Source: CAYSLU01 sp964431965 (lineage in GTDB: Bacteria; Verrucomicrobiota; Kiritimatiellia; CAIKKV01; CAYSLU01). From it: a stretch of DNA of 64,000 bases. This document shows, piece after piece, positions 16,639 to 25,670 of the stretch; the stretch's first letter is position 1; every line of letters begins with the position of its first letter. A program made the translations under genes and the position numbers. A model generated the notes under the pieces. It saw only the letters and a program-made list of their open reading frames with translations. It was not told where the DNA came from and searched no databases. The stretch spans positions 17,642-81,641 of the forward strand of contig CAYSLU010000007.1 in the NCBI GenBank assembly GCA_964431965.1, read 5' to 3'.

Positions 16639-18057
16639 TCATTCCTTCCTGGTGAGGATATAGCGGACCAGCGCCACGGCGGCCCGCGCGTATACGCTCA
16701 AGTCGCTCAGCGACCGGGCCCTCTTGAGATATCCGAGGATGACCCTCGGCCTCATGTAAAACGACCGATAGCAGGCCTTCGTGTGCCGGATCAGGTCCTC
16801 CGCCGTCAGCCCGTTCGGGATGAACACCGGGCGGTAGTACGTCATGTCGGCCCAGTCGCCAGTCACCGACCCGTACTTCGGCGACTGGTCGAACGCCTCG
16901 CTGCCCGGGAACGGGCAGTAGTAGTGGTTGCTGATGTCATCGAGCTTGCAGCGCCGGATGAACGCGGCGGACTCGCGAAGCGTCTCCTGCGTCTCGCCCA
17001 GGAAACCGGTGATGAAGAAGCCCTTGCACTGGATGCCGGCCTGGTGCGTCAGTTCGATCGCTCGCTCGATCTTCCCGATGGTGATGCCTTTCGCCATGAT
17101 GTCCAGGATCTTCTGGCTGCCGCTCTCGACGCCGTAGAGGATCATCCAGCAGCCGGCCTGCTTCATTCGCTGCAGCGTCTCCGGCATCACCATGTCCACG
17201 CGGGCCTGACACGACCAGCTGACGCCGATCTTTCGCTGCTCGAACGCGTCGCACAGCTCGAACAGCCGCTTGCGGAACACCATCAGGTTGTCATCCTCGA
17301 ACTGGATGTCGCGGATCCCGAAGCGATCGCGCAGCTCCACGATCATCCGGATCACGTATTCGGCGCTGTGGGCGCGCAGGTTGCGCCCGAAGATGCGCCG
17401 GTCGCAGAACGTGCACCGGCCCGTGCATCCGCGCGAGGTGCAGATGGACGTAGACGGCGAGTGGGCCACGCTCTGGGCTTGCACGTTGTAGGCCGCCGGG
17501 AATCGCGGAAGCAGGTCCCACGCGGGAAACGGAAGCGCGTCCAGGTCGTGGATCAGCGGGCGGGCCTCGGTGATTGCCACGGCGCCGCCGCTGCGGATCG
17601 CCAGGCCCCGCACGCGGTCCAGCGGCTCCTTCCGCTCGAGCGCCGCCAGGAGCTCGGCAATTGTCTCCTCGCCTTCGCCGATGACCGCCACGTCGATCCC
17701 GGGGTTCTGCAGGAGGCTCTCCTCCGGCAGCGCCGAGACATGCACGCCGCCCGCGATGACCGTTGTCTCCGGGCTCGCCTCCTTGACCAGGCTGGCCAGC
17801 TTGGCGGCGCTCCGGAAGGTCGATGTGACCGACGTGATGCCTACCGCGCCGGCCTTCAGCGCCCCGATGCGCCGGACCGTGTCCGCGTGGTTGAGCCCCT
17901 CGACCGGCGCGTCGATGATCGACGTGTCGTGCCCCAGCTGGCGCGTCACGGCCGCAAGCGCGCACAGCGCCAGAGGCGGCGAGTACGAGCCGGCCGCGGC
18001 CAAGCTCCCGTACCGTTCCTCTTTCGTGATCGGCGGGTTGACGAACACCACTCTCAT
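16639..18057 (-). CDS. B12-binding-domain radical SAM protein
   Basis: 472 aa. Residues 1-150 form a cobalamin-binding-like Rossmann domain (MRVVFVNPPITKEERYGS to GGVHVSALPE and GEGEET), without the DxHxxG B12 ligand. Residues about 200-420 form the radical SAM core, with the CxxxCxxC cluster at Cys211, Cys215 and Cys218 (CTGRCTFC). The family includes methyltransferases, cyclases and tailoring enzymes. It lies 1 bp downstream of a SPASM radical SAM gene in the EPS operon, so it probably modifies a lipid, sugar or peptide attached to the polysaccharide. Typical length; substrate unknown. Confidence 0.85.
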   Translation of the reverse strand: MRVVFVNPPITKEERYGSLAAAGSYSPPLALCALAAVTRQLGHDTSIIDAPVEGLNHADTVRRIGALKAGAVGITSVTSTFRSAAKLASLVKEASPETTVIAGGVHVSALPEESLLQNPGIDVAVIGEGEETIAELLAALERKEPLDRVRGLAIRSGGAVAITEARPLIHDLDALPFPAWDLLPRFPAAYNVQAQSVAHSPSTSICTSRGCTGRCTFCDRRIFGRNLRAHSAEYVIRMIVELRDRFGIRDIQFEDDNLMVFRKRLFELCDAFEQRKIGVSWSCQARVDMVMPETLQRMKQAGCWMILYGVESGSQKILDIMAKGITIGKIERAIELTHQAGIQCKGFFITGFLGETQETLRESAAFIRRCKLDDISNHYYCPFPGSEAFDQSPKYGSVTGDWADMTYYRPVFIPNGLTAEDLIRHTKACYRSFYMRPRVILGYLKRARSLSDLSVYARAAVALVRYILTRKE

Positions 18058-18058
18058 G

Positions 18059-19153
18059 TCAGGTGGCCTTCCGGGTTCGATTCCCCGCGGCGGCGTAGCG
18101 CTTGAACAGCACCTCGCGCCACATTCTCGGGTTAAGCGCGTTGTTCAGCATCACGTTGCGCTCCATGTAGCACACGAGCGAGCAGCCGGAGCATCGCTGC
18201 TCCGCGGCTTTCCGAAGCGTCGCCTGGGACTCGGCGGACCGGAGCCGGGCCGCCCAGTCCGGATCCAGAAGCGAGGCCAGCGGCTCCATCAGCACCGAGC
18301 AGGGGTACAGCGTGCCCCGAGGGTCCACATAGGCAAACGCCCGGCCGGCATAGCAGGACATGCTCCGCGCGCCCTTTCCGCCCGTGTAGAAGTCGACAAT
18401 GAGGTCGATGAACCCCTCCAGGTTCCCCCCGGGCAACCGGGCGAGCGCGGCCTGCACGCGCTCCAGCAGCTCCCGATCCTCCCGGCTGAACCCCATCCGC
18501 TGGCGAGCGCCCGAATCCTCCAGGTGGCTGGTCACGATCGGCTGGAAGTTGTGCCGGTCGGCACCCAGACGCCGGCCGAGCTGCGCCACGGCCTCCAGCT
18601 CATCGACGTTGCCGCGGTGCACCACCGTATTCGTGCTGATCTGGGTCGAGTGCCGCCCGCCGTCCCGCACGCGCACGGCGGTTTCGATGGACCGGGTCAC
18701 GCGCTCGAACGGGCAGTGCTTCCGGAATCGCTCATGCGTCTCCGGGCTCGCGCCGTCGATCGAAAAGCACATCGTGTCGAGGCCGTGCGCCATCAGCGAG
18801 CGATACAGCTCCTCCTTGCCGATCATGCCGTTCGTGTTGAGCCCGACGTACATCCCGCACTGCTTGGCGAACGCGACGAGCTCGGAAATGTCCTTCCGCA
18901 GGAGCGGCTCGCCCCCGCTGATGCCCAGGTACGCCGTCCCCAGACTCCGGAGGTTGCGGATGACGGTGAGCATCTCGTCGGTCGACAGGTCGTCATGACC
19001 CTCGCGCCAGTAGTTGCAGTACTCGCAGCGGCAGTTGCAGTTCCACGTGACGTCCAGCGTGACCCACAGCGGGCGCGTCCGGAATCCGCGGTACGCCAGC
19101 AGGCGAGCCGGCAACCCGGCCATCGTCGCCACTTTCCGCGGTGTCAGCTTCAT
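18059..19153 (-). CDS. Radical SAM/SPASM domain protein
   Basis: 364 aa. The CxxxCxxC cluster is at Cys39, Cys43 and Cys46, and the SAM-binding GGEP at ISGGEPLLR. The C-terminal SPASM-like region has Cys residues in SCYAGRAFAYVDPRGTLYPCS and CSGCSLVCYMERN, which would bind an auxiliary [4Fe-4S] cluster. Families of this kind modify peptides, heptoses or lipids. No precursor peptide gene is visible next to it. Its partner downstream is the B12-type radical SAM gene, 1 bp away. It is probably a polysaccharide- or lipid-tailoring enzyme; this is inferred from the operon. Confidence 0.85.
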   Translation of the reverse strand: MKLTPRKVATMAGLPARLLAYRGFRTRPLWVTLDVTWNCNCRCEYCNYWREGHDDLSTDEMLTVIRNLRSLGTAYLGISGGEPLLRKDISELVAFAKQCGMYVGLNTNGMIGKEELYRSLMAHGLDTMCFSIDGASPETHERFRKHCPFERVTRSIETAVRVRDGGRHSTQISTNTVVHRGNVDELEAVAQLGRRLGADRHNFQPIVTSHLEDSGARQRMGFSREDRELLERVQAALARLPGGNLEGFIDLIVDFYTGGKGARSMSCYAGRAFAYVDPRGTLYPCSVLMEPLASLLDPDWAARLRSAESQATLRKAAEQRCSGCSLVCYMERNVMLNNALNPRMWREVLFKRYAAAGNRTRKAT

Positions 19154-19257
19154 TTCGCCCTCGTGTCGTTCTCAGCCTGCTGCGCGCCCGGGGGCCCGAT
19201 GAGGCCCCTCGCTCACGCAGCACCGCGAGGATGCCTTCAGCGGCAAGCCGGCCGCCC

Positions 19258-20460
19258 TCATCGGGCGCCTCCTGCCGGGTCCAACCGCCGCGCGAGGCAT
19301 GACTCGGCCACCTCCCGGTACAGGCGCTCGGTTCGCGCCACCATGGCGCCCACGGAGTAGGTGGACTCGACAAAGCGTCGACCCGCCGCGCCCATGGCCT
19401 GCAGGCGTTCGGGATGGTCCAACATCTCGATCATCGCGCGGGCCAGACCGGCGCTATCCGCCGGTTCCACCAGCACGCCGGTCTCCCCGTCCCGAAACGC
19501 CTCGGGTATGCCGCCGACCCGGGTGCCGACGACCGGCTTGCCGCACGCTTGGGCCTCGATCAAGACGATCCCGAACGGCTCGCGCAGCGACGGGAAGACG
19601 AACAGGTCCAGCGCCTGCATGACGCGGGGCATGTCGCTCCGCGTGCCCGCCCACGTCACCCGGCCTTCAATCCCCAGGCGCCGGGCCAGATCCCGGAGCT
19701 CCTGCCGGAACGCCGACTGCTCGGAGAACGCCGAATCGCCCACAAACAGGAAGTGCGCCTTCGGATGCCGCCGCACAACGTCCGGCGCGGCCTCGAGCAG
19801 GTATCGGTGTCCTTTCCACGGGTGCAGGCGCCCCGCCGTTCCGATCAGCACGGCATCGGGGGGAATCCCCAGCTCGAGTCGGAACGAGGGATCGGCCGGC
19901 GCGACGTGGAACCGGCGCGTGTCGATCCCGTAGGGAATCAGCGCAATGCGGCCGGCCGGGAGCCCGCGGCCGAGCAGCTCCCGGCGCATGCTCTCCGAGG
20001 CGACGATGATATGGTGGGCGCGCGTAACGGCAAAGAACTCCAGCGCCGCGTAGAGGCGCTCTTTGGAAAAGGCCCGGGCCCAGTTCAGCCAGCCGTGCGC
20101 AAAGCATACCCGCGGCACGCCCATGCCCGCGCCCGCCAGCCACCCGATGAAGTCGGACCGCGAATCGTGCGTGTGCAGGATGTCGACCTTCCGGGCACGC
20201 TGCAGTTCGCGGACCAGGCGGAGGTCGCCACTGGAGTAGCGGGTCGGCAGCCCGATCTGCCGGCAGGCAATCCGCCGCTCTGCCAGGGCGTCCAGGAACA
20301 CCTGGGCCGGACGGGCCGGGTTGACGACGCAGCCCAGCGTAACGTCAAACCGCCCCGGGTCTATTCCGGAAAGCAGGTCCAGCAGGTAGGTCTCGGGCCC
20401 GGTCAGTGTCGTGATGCCCCGGCAGTTCCGGAGATGAAGCACGCGGATGGTCTGCGTCAT
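19258..20460 (-). CDS. Glycosyltransferase family 4
   Basis: 400 aa. I set the start at the ATG at 20460 (MTQTIRVLHLRNCRGITTLTGPE); an open frame upstream is a shadow. The GT-B fold has an N-terminal Rossmann domain with LHTHDSRSDFIGWLAG and a C-terminal domain with IGTAGRLHPWKGHRYLLEA and a final SLREPFGIVLIEAQACGKPVVGT. The Glu of the E-x7-E motif (EPFGIVLIE) binds the nucleotide sugar. It acts on the cytoplasmic face, adding a sugar to the lipid-linked repeat unit. It lies 11 bp after the ligase/polymerase gene on the same strand. Donor not predictable. Confidence 0.88.
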   Translation of the reverse strand: MTQTIRVLHLRNCRGITTLTGPETYLLDLLSGIDPGRFDVTLGCVVNPARPAQVFLDALAERRIACRQIGLPTRYSSGDLRLVRELQRARKVDILHTHDSRSDFIGWLAGAGMGVPRVCFAHGWLNWARAFSKERLYAALEFFAVTRAHHIIVASESMRRELLGRGLPAGRIALIPYGIDTRRFHVAPADPSFRLELGIPPDAVLIGTAGRLHPWKGHRYLLEAAPDVVRRHPKAHFLFVGDSAFSEQSAFRQELRDLARRLGIEGRVTWAGTRSDMPRVMQALDLFVFPSLREPFGIVLIEAQACGKPVVGTRVGGIPEAFRDGETGVLVEPADSAGLARAMIEMLDHPERLQAMGAAGRRFVESTYSVGAMVARTERLYREVAESCLARRLDPAGGAR

Positions 20461-20471
20461 ACCCTTATCTC

Positions 20472-21926
20472 TCACCCTGCGACGGCCCTGGCCGCTTCGC
20501 CCGTGTCGTCGCCGGGCACCGGACGGAACCAGAGGCGCTCGATCAGGCACGGCATGACCATGAGGATCCAGTAGAACTTCGTGAACCAGACCGTATTCGC
20601 CAACGAAACCACCAGGAAGCCGACAAAGACGGCCAGCAACCCCTGGCAAAGGAACGCCATCGGGGAATCCCCGGCTCGGTGGAACGTTCGCTGAAGACGG
20701 AACAGATCGCGAAGGGTCAGAATGATGAGGCCCACCATCATCGCGGCGCCCGGGATGCCCATCTCGACCAGAAACACGATGAACGAGTTTGCATTGCCCG
20801 AGCACTGGATGGCGATCTGCGACGTGAGATACGGCTGCACGAGCGGAGAGAACCCGTTGATCCCCGCCCCGAGCAGCATGTGTCGGGCGCTTTCCTGAAA
20901 CACGCTCAGGCCGGCCTGGAGCGTCTCGAGCCGCGGCGTGAAGGTGTCCTGGGACAACTGCGGGATCGCGATCTGAGCCCCGGTCAGGCTGACCCAGATC
21001 GACAGCATCTGAGCCTTGAGCGAGTCAAACAGCAAGGTCTGGCTGATGATGGCAAATGCCCCCGCCACGAGCGCCAGGACGAGGAATCCCGTCCGGCGAT
21101 GGAACACCATCATCACGGCGGTGAACGTCAAAACGCCCAGGATGGCCGACCGGTTCAGGCTGGCGATCAGGGCGGCCGCCAGCAGGACCAGCGCGAGCAG
21201 CAAGCCCGCTTTCCTCGGCCCGGGCGGCTCGCCCGCATGCATGGCGAAGCAGAGGCCGAGCAGGAACATCGTCTGGGTTCCATAGGCGACCGGATCGCCC
21301 GTGGATCCGCCCGCCCGGATCACGCTGCCGGGGTCCACGATGATGCTGCCGAAGAACGGAATCTGAAAGAACATCTGAGCGAGGCCGATCACCGCCAGGC
21401 CGGCGCCGATCGCCGCCAGCACGCCGAGGAACCGGCGAAAGTGCACGCGCGTCCGGATAACGGTCAGGATCACAAAGTACAGCCCGACGGGAACGAAGAC
21501 CTTGGACATGTCCTGGGTGACCAGTTGCTTGAACCCGGCGTGAAGCGGATCGAGTATGCCGGTCGTGAGCACCATCCACAGGAGAATCCCGATCATCAGC
21601 CGGTTCTGGGGAAACGCCGGGAGCTCGATCCGCCGAAGCAGAAGGAACGGGACCCACGACACCATCAGGATCATGAAGGCCGGGCTGGCGACGGGAATGA
21701 CGACCAGCTCCGTGACGATCAGGAACAGGTAGAGTCCGAGCTCAACGTGAAGCAGGATCAGCACCGCGAGGATCATCCCCGCGACGAGCGGAACCGAGAG
21801 GCCGCCGAAGAGGATGACGATCAACCCCAGCAGGCCGCCAACGGCCAACGACAGCCCCGCGCGGTCAAGCGCCAGCCGGCCTCCCGCGGCGCCGGCCAGG
21901 GATCGCCAGAGATCCGAGGCTGCCAT
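20472..21926 (-). CDS. O-antigen ligase / Wzy-type polymerase-like membrane protein
   Basis: 484 aa, about eleven hydrophobic segments and one large periplasmic loop. The loop contains IPQLSQDTFTPRLETLQAGLSVFQESARHMLLGAGINGFSP, which matches the WaaL/Wzy (Wzy_C) pattern with Arg and the conserved GxG. Such proteins polymerise lipid-linked repeat units or ligate them to an acceptor. Its place next to the Wza/Wzc pair argues for a polymerase. The gene lies between the secreted TIM-barrel-like gene (1 bp gap) and a GT4 gene (11 bp gap). Whether it polymerises or ligates cannot be decided. Confidence 0.75.
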   Translation of the reverse strand: MAASDLWRSLAGAAGGRLALDRAGLSLAVGGLLGLIVILFGGLSVPLVAGMILAVLILLHVELGLYLFLIVTELVVIPVASPAFMILMVSWVPFLLLRRIELPAFPQNRLMIGILLWMVLTTGILDPLHAGFKQLVTQDMSKVFVPVGLYFVILTVIRTRVHFRRFLGVLAAIGAGLAVIGLAQMFFQIPFFGSIIVDPGSVIRAGGSTGDPVAYGTQTMFLLGLCFAMHAGEPPGPRKAGLLLALVLLAAALIASLNRSAILGVLTFTAVMMVFHRRTGFLVLALVAGAFAIISQTLLFDSLKAQMLSIWVSLTGAQIAIPQLSQDTFTPRLETLQAGLSVFQESARHMLLGAGINGFSPLVQPYLTSQIAIQCSGNANSFIVFLVEMGIPGAAMMVGLIILTLRDLFRLQRTFHRAGDSPMAFLCQGLLAVFVGFLVVSLANTVWFTKFYWILMVMPCLIERLWFRPVPGDDTGEAARAVAG

Positions 21927-21927
21927 C

Positions 21928-23364
21928 CTATTCTCCCCGCAGGTTCGTCTCGCGCGCGCCGCCGCGCCGGACGTTCTTCTCGATCTCCGTAATCTTGCCG
22001 TCCTGATCCCTGACGTAGATCAGCGCACGCGCGGTGCCGCCATCCAGCACGCGCACTTCCCACACCTTGAACTGGCTGACGTATGTCGCATCCAGCGTGT
22101 AGCCGGGATAGCGGGCGAGCAGCCCCTGCTTGATGTCCGCGTCATTCTCGATCGTCGTGACCACGTCGGCGGACTTCATCTGGGCCTGGGCGCCCGCGCC
22201 GCCCGCCCCCGCCGTCACCTCCGGGGACTCGCCGCCCTCCCGCCCCCCTCGCCGGCCGCCCTCGCCGCCTCGCCGGCCGCGCCCCTCCATCCCGCCGCCT
22301 TCACGGCCCACCCCGGAGCCGGACTCCCCGCCGCCCTCACCACCTGTAGGCGACGAGGATTGGACGGCCGCCGGAATCGTCGCCGGTCCGCCCGACAGAA
22401 CCCGGTTGGTCACGATCGGCTCCAGTTCGCGGAACCAGCGGCTCGTATCGGGCGTGACCTGCGCGTACCCGCCCGCGCCCTGCCATGCGTTCGCGCCCTT
22501 CTTCTCTTTGAAGTAGAAGAACCCCGTTGCACCGTGCTTCACGAACAGATCGAGAAAGTCCTGCATCTGCTGCTTCGATGTGAACGCCGGCCACTGGATC
22601 TTGGGCTCCTGGCCGCTCTGCCGGCTGAACTCGGTCACCCAGAACAGCTTGGACTTGGACGCCTTCGACAGCTCGGACAGCGGCTTCGCCATCTGCGCCA
22701 TCAGCCGCTGGTCGGGCTGGTCGGAGAAGAAATCGCCCCCAAGCCCGTCGATGTAGTCGCCTCGGATCGCCGCCATGGTCGGCGCGATGTTCCAGTCACC
22801 GGCGATCTTCAGCACGACCGGCACGTCCGCGACGATCTGCTTCATGCTGCGCGCGTAGTCGTTCAGCATCCTGGCGTAGTCCGCGTCCGTCATGCTCTTC
22901 GGCGCAGCCAGGACGTTGATCTCGTTGAAGAACGTCATGCCGCGCAGCCCGGCCTTGGTCACGGCGGGCCCAAACCGCTTCCACTCGGCCTCGAACTGCG
23001 AGCGCACGGCCGCGCTCTTGAGATCCACGAGGGACTTGACCGGAGGGTGCGTGACGAACAGCACGAAGTAGGTCTCGCCGTTCTGCGTCAACCGGTCGGT
23101 CAGGTCGTTGACGGACTTGACGTGATCGCTGGACTGCCCCTTCGTGAATTTGTCGTTGTCGATCCAGATCTGGTTGACCGTCATGGGAATGCAGGGCTTG
23201 CCGTCCCACCAGAGCACGCGCTTCTCGTCGATGCGCCAGTGCACCTGGTTGTACTGCCCCTCGCTGAACGCGGCGGGCTTGGCCGGGGCGGGCGCCGCCC
23301 GCACTCCCTGCCCCATCGCCCCGAGAAGCCCCGTGACCCCTGCCAACAGAATGAGTCGTCGCAC
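21928..23364 (-). CDS. Secreted TIM-barrel glycosidase-like protein with Gly/Arg-rich linker
   Basis: 478 aa, GTG start with GGGAGG 5 nt upstream, and a signal peptide ending VRAAPA. Residues about 40-290 look like a (beta/alpha)8 glycosidase fold: WRIDEKRVLWWDGKPCIPMTVNQIW, then FFNEINVLAAP, which resembles the acid/base NE of clan GH-A, then FWVTEFSRQSG with a second Glu. Residues about 310-385 form a Gly/Arg/Glu-rich low-complexity linker. The final 90 residues are a separate small domain with a repeated acidic strand pattern. In EPS operons such enzymes trim or release the polymer. Activity and substrate are inferred, and the linker is unusual. Confidence 0.65.
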   Translation of the reverse strand: MRRLILLAGVTGLLGAMGQGVRAAPAPAKPAAFSEGQYNQVHWRIDEKRVLWWDGKPCIPMTVNQIWIDNDKFTKGQSSDHVKSVNDLTDRLTQNGETYFVLFVTHPPVKSLVDLKSAAVRSQFEAEWKRFGPAVTKAGLRGMTFFNEINVLAAPKSMTDADYARMLNDYARSMKQIVADVPVVLKIAGDWNIAPTMAAIRGDYIDGLGGDFFSDQPDQRLMAQMAKPLSELSKASKSKLFWVTEFSRQSGQEPKIQWPAFTSKQQMQDFLDLFVKHGATGFFYFKEKKGANAWQGAGGYAQVTPDTSRWFRELEPIVTNRVLSGGPATIPAAVQSSSPTGGEGGGESGSGVGREGGGMEGRGRRGGEGGRRGGREGGESPEVTAGAGGAGAQAQMKSADVVTTIENDADIKQGLLARYPGYTLDATYVSQFKVWEVRVLDGGTARALIYVRDQDGKITEIEKNVRRGGARETNLRGE

Positions 23365-23389
23365 GACAACCTCCCCGTCCGGATGGACG

Positions 23390-25648
23390 TTACTTGTCGA
23401 TCTTGTCGCCGTCGTAGTAGTGCTGGGCGTAGTACTCGTAGCCGTACCGGCTCTCGACGTCGACGTTGTTCATCACGATTCCCAGCAGGCGGGCGTTCAC
23501 CTTCTGAAGCAGGGCCTTGGCCCGCTGGCACAGCCGACGGCTGGTCTGGCGGGCGTGAACGACCATGAACACGCCGTGAACGAAACTGCTGAGGATGGCG
23601 GCATCCGTGACCGCGATCACCGGGGGCGAATCGACAACGATGACATCGTACGAAGCCTTTGCCTGCTGCAGCAGCTCCGGGACCCGCCCGGCGCTGATCA
23701 GCTCGGACGGGTTGGGCGGGATGGCGCCGCCGCAGATGAGGTCGAGTCCGGGAATGCCCGACGGCTGGATCACGTCGCTCAGCTCCGCCCCGGCGCCGAG
23801 GTAGTTCGACAGACCGGGCTCGCGGCGCTTGCCGAAGACCAGCCCGAGCATGGGGCTGCGCATATCGGCGTCGATCAGCAGGACACGGCTGCCGAGCTGC
23901 GCCATGGTGATGGAGAGGTTGGCGGCCGTCGTGGACTTTCCCTCTCCCTTGACCGAGCTTGTGACCAGGAACACCCGGCTCTTCTCCTGAATGCCGGCGA
24001 ACTGGATGTTCGTCCGAAGCGAGCGGTACGCCTCAGCCACAACCGACCGGGGCTCGAAGTGCGTCAGCAGACGCTTCTCCATCATGCCCGCCGTGGCGGC
24101 GTCATCGCGCTCTCCGGATCGGCCGCGCCGCTCGCGCTTGCGATCGCCGGGGCGGATCGTCGGGATCACGGCGTACACCGGCAGCTGCAGCACGCTCTCC
24201 ACCATCTCCACGGTCTTCAGCGTGTCGTCGATGTGCTCGATGAAGAACGCCACGCCGATCGCCCCCATCAACCCGACGATGAGGCCCAGCAACGGATACA
24301 CCGACTTCGGTATGCCCGACGGAAAGGGCGACGCAACCGCGGGATCGACGATGCTCGTCTCGCTCAGCTTCTGGGCCTCGGTGATCCGGGCTCCCTCCAG
24401 CTGCGTCTTCAGCGAGTCCAGGTTCGACTGGGCGAATTTCACCGCGTTCTGCAGCGTCTCCCACTCGACCTGCTTCTCCGCCGAGAACATGAGGTCCGGC
24501 GGGTAGCTGGTCAGAATCGCCTCCAGCGCCTTCTTCTTCTCGATCGCCACGTTCAGAGCCGTCTCCTTGGCGAGCAGCTCGGTCACGAGCTCGTCGTAAT
24601 GCGGGCTGACGTTGGACATCTCCGCGCCGGCCAGCTTCTTGACCTGGCGATCGAGTTCAGCCCGCGTCGTCACCAGTTTCCGCTCCATCGCGACCATGCG
24701 CGGGTGCAGCGGGCCGAAGTCCGGGGCCAGCGACGCCTTCTCGATCTCGAGCGAAAGGACCTGCTTGCGGAGATCCTGCACCACGGGATCGCTGAAGGTG
24801 ACCTCGGCCGTGGCCAGCTGGCCGCTGTACTGCGCCAGCTTCTGGCGAAGGCCGGCCACGTGTACGCGGAGCTGATCGATCTCGGACGACGTGTTCTTGG
24901 TGGCGCTGTCGAACTTCACGAGCTCCGCCATCACCAGCTCGACCTTGCGCTCCGGGTAGATGCTCCCCTGCTTGACGATGAACGTCTTCAGCTCGTCCTG
25001 CGCCTGCTTCAGGAGCCCCTCCGCCACCTTCACGCGCTCCTGGATGAACTCCTTCGCGACCCGCGCCTCGGCGGAGTTCATGTCCTTCATATGCTCGACG
25101 AAGTTCCGGGCCGCGCTGTTGGCCACCTTGGCCGCCGTGTCGGCGTCCTCGTAGACGGCCTTGATCTCGATCAGGCCGGTCTTGGGCAGAAGCGATGTGG
25201 TGATCGCGTCCTGAATGCCCTGGATCAGCTGGTCGTGGGGAGGCAGAGTCTTGAACGTACCGTACCGGAGGAACTTGATGGTCTTGCGCTTGATCATCCC
25301 CACCGTCTTCCCGATCCCGCGCCGGGATGTCCGGCCGGCCGCAGCGGCGTCGTCGAGGTGGAGCTCGGCCACGATTTTTTCGGCAATCGTTCGGCTGCGG
25401 AGGATCTCCCGGTAGGTTTCCCCCATGAGCTGGATGCCGTTCTGGCTGTCGCCCACCGACCCCGAGCCGGAGGACAGCGTGATCCGCGGCTGGTTCAGCG
25501 CGGACTTGATCACCACCGTCGTCTTGGCGCTGTACTGCGGGTCGATCAGCAGCGATCCGGCCAGCGCGACCAGAAAGGCGACGCCGGTCACGTAGGCGAT
25601 GAGCTTCCGATTGACCAGCGCGATCCTCAAATATTCGCGGAAATCCAT
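23390..25648 (-). CDS. wzc: Wzz/Wzc-type polysaccharide co-polymerase with BY-kinase
   Basis: 752 aa. Strong AAAGGAG ribosome site 6 nt before the ATG. The N-terminus has a transmembrane helix (residues 17-35) and a Wzz domain with long coiled-coil segments (about 150-420). The second transmembrane helix (about residues 445-470) leads into a cytoplasmic bacterial tyrosine kinase. Its motifs are Walker A GEGKST (568-573), Walker A' LLIDADMR (about 590), and Walker B VIVVDSPP (about 669). The C-terminus has a tyrosine cluster (YGYEYYAQHYY, 735-746) for autophosphorylation. Such fusions control chain length and export together with the Wza channel, encoded 22 bp upstream on the same strand. The single-protein type is like proteobacterial Wzc and unlike the split CapA/CapB of Firmicutes. 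Confidence 0.93.
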   Translation of the reverse strand: MDFREYLRIALVNRKLIAYVTGVAFLVALAGSLLIDPQYSAKTTVVIKSALNQPRITLSSGSGSVGDSQNGIQLMGETYREILRSRTIAEKIVAELHLDDAAAAGRTSRRGIGKTVGMIKRKTIKFLRYGTFKTLPPHDQLIQGIQDAITTSLLPKTGLIEIKAVYEDADTAAKVANSAARNFVEHMKDMNSAEARVAKEFIQERVKVAEGLLKQAQDELKTFIVKQGSIYPERKVELVMAELVKFDSATKNTSSEIDQLRVHVAGLRQKLAQYSGQLATAEVTFSDPVVQDLRKQVLSLEIEKASLAPDFGPLHPRMVAMERKLVTTRAELDRQVKKLAGAEMSNVSPHYDELVTELLAKETALNVAIEKKKALEAILTSYPPDLMFSAEKQVEWETLQNAVKFAQSNLDSLKTQLEGARITEAQKLSETSIVDPAVASPFPSGIPKSVYPLLGLIVGLMGAIGVAFFIEHIDDTLKTVEMVESVLQLPVYAVIPTIRPGDRKRERRGRSGERDDAATAGMMEKRLLTHFEPRSVVAEAYRSLRTNIQFAGIQEKSRVFLVTSSVKGEGKSTTAANLSITMAQLGSRVLLIDADMRSPMLGLVFGKRREPGLSNYLGAGAELSDVIQPSGIPGLDLICGGAIPPNPSELISAGRVPELLQQAKASYDVIVVDSPPVIAVTDAAILSSFVHGVFMVVHARQTSRRLCQRAKALLQKVNARLLGIVMNNVDVESRYGYEYYAQHYYDGDKIDK

Positions 25649-25670
25649 GAACTCTCCTTTGGCGGGCGGC

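Noticed and set aside
20461..20805. Upstream extension of the GT4 gene
   Set aside because: It overlaps the ligase gene and the normal GT4 N-terminus begins at 20460.
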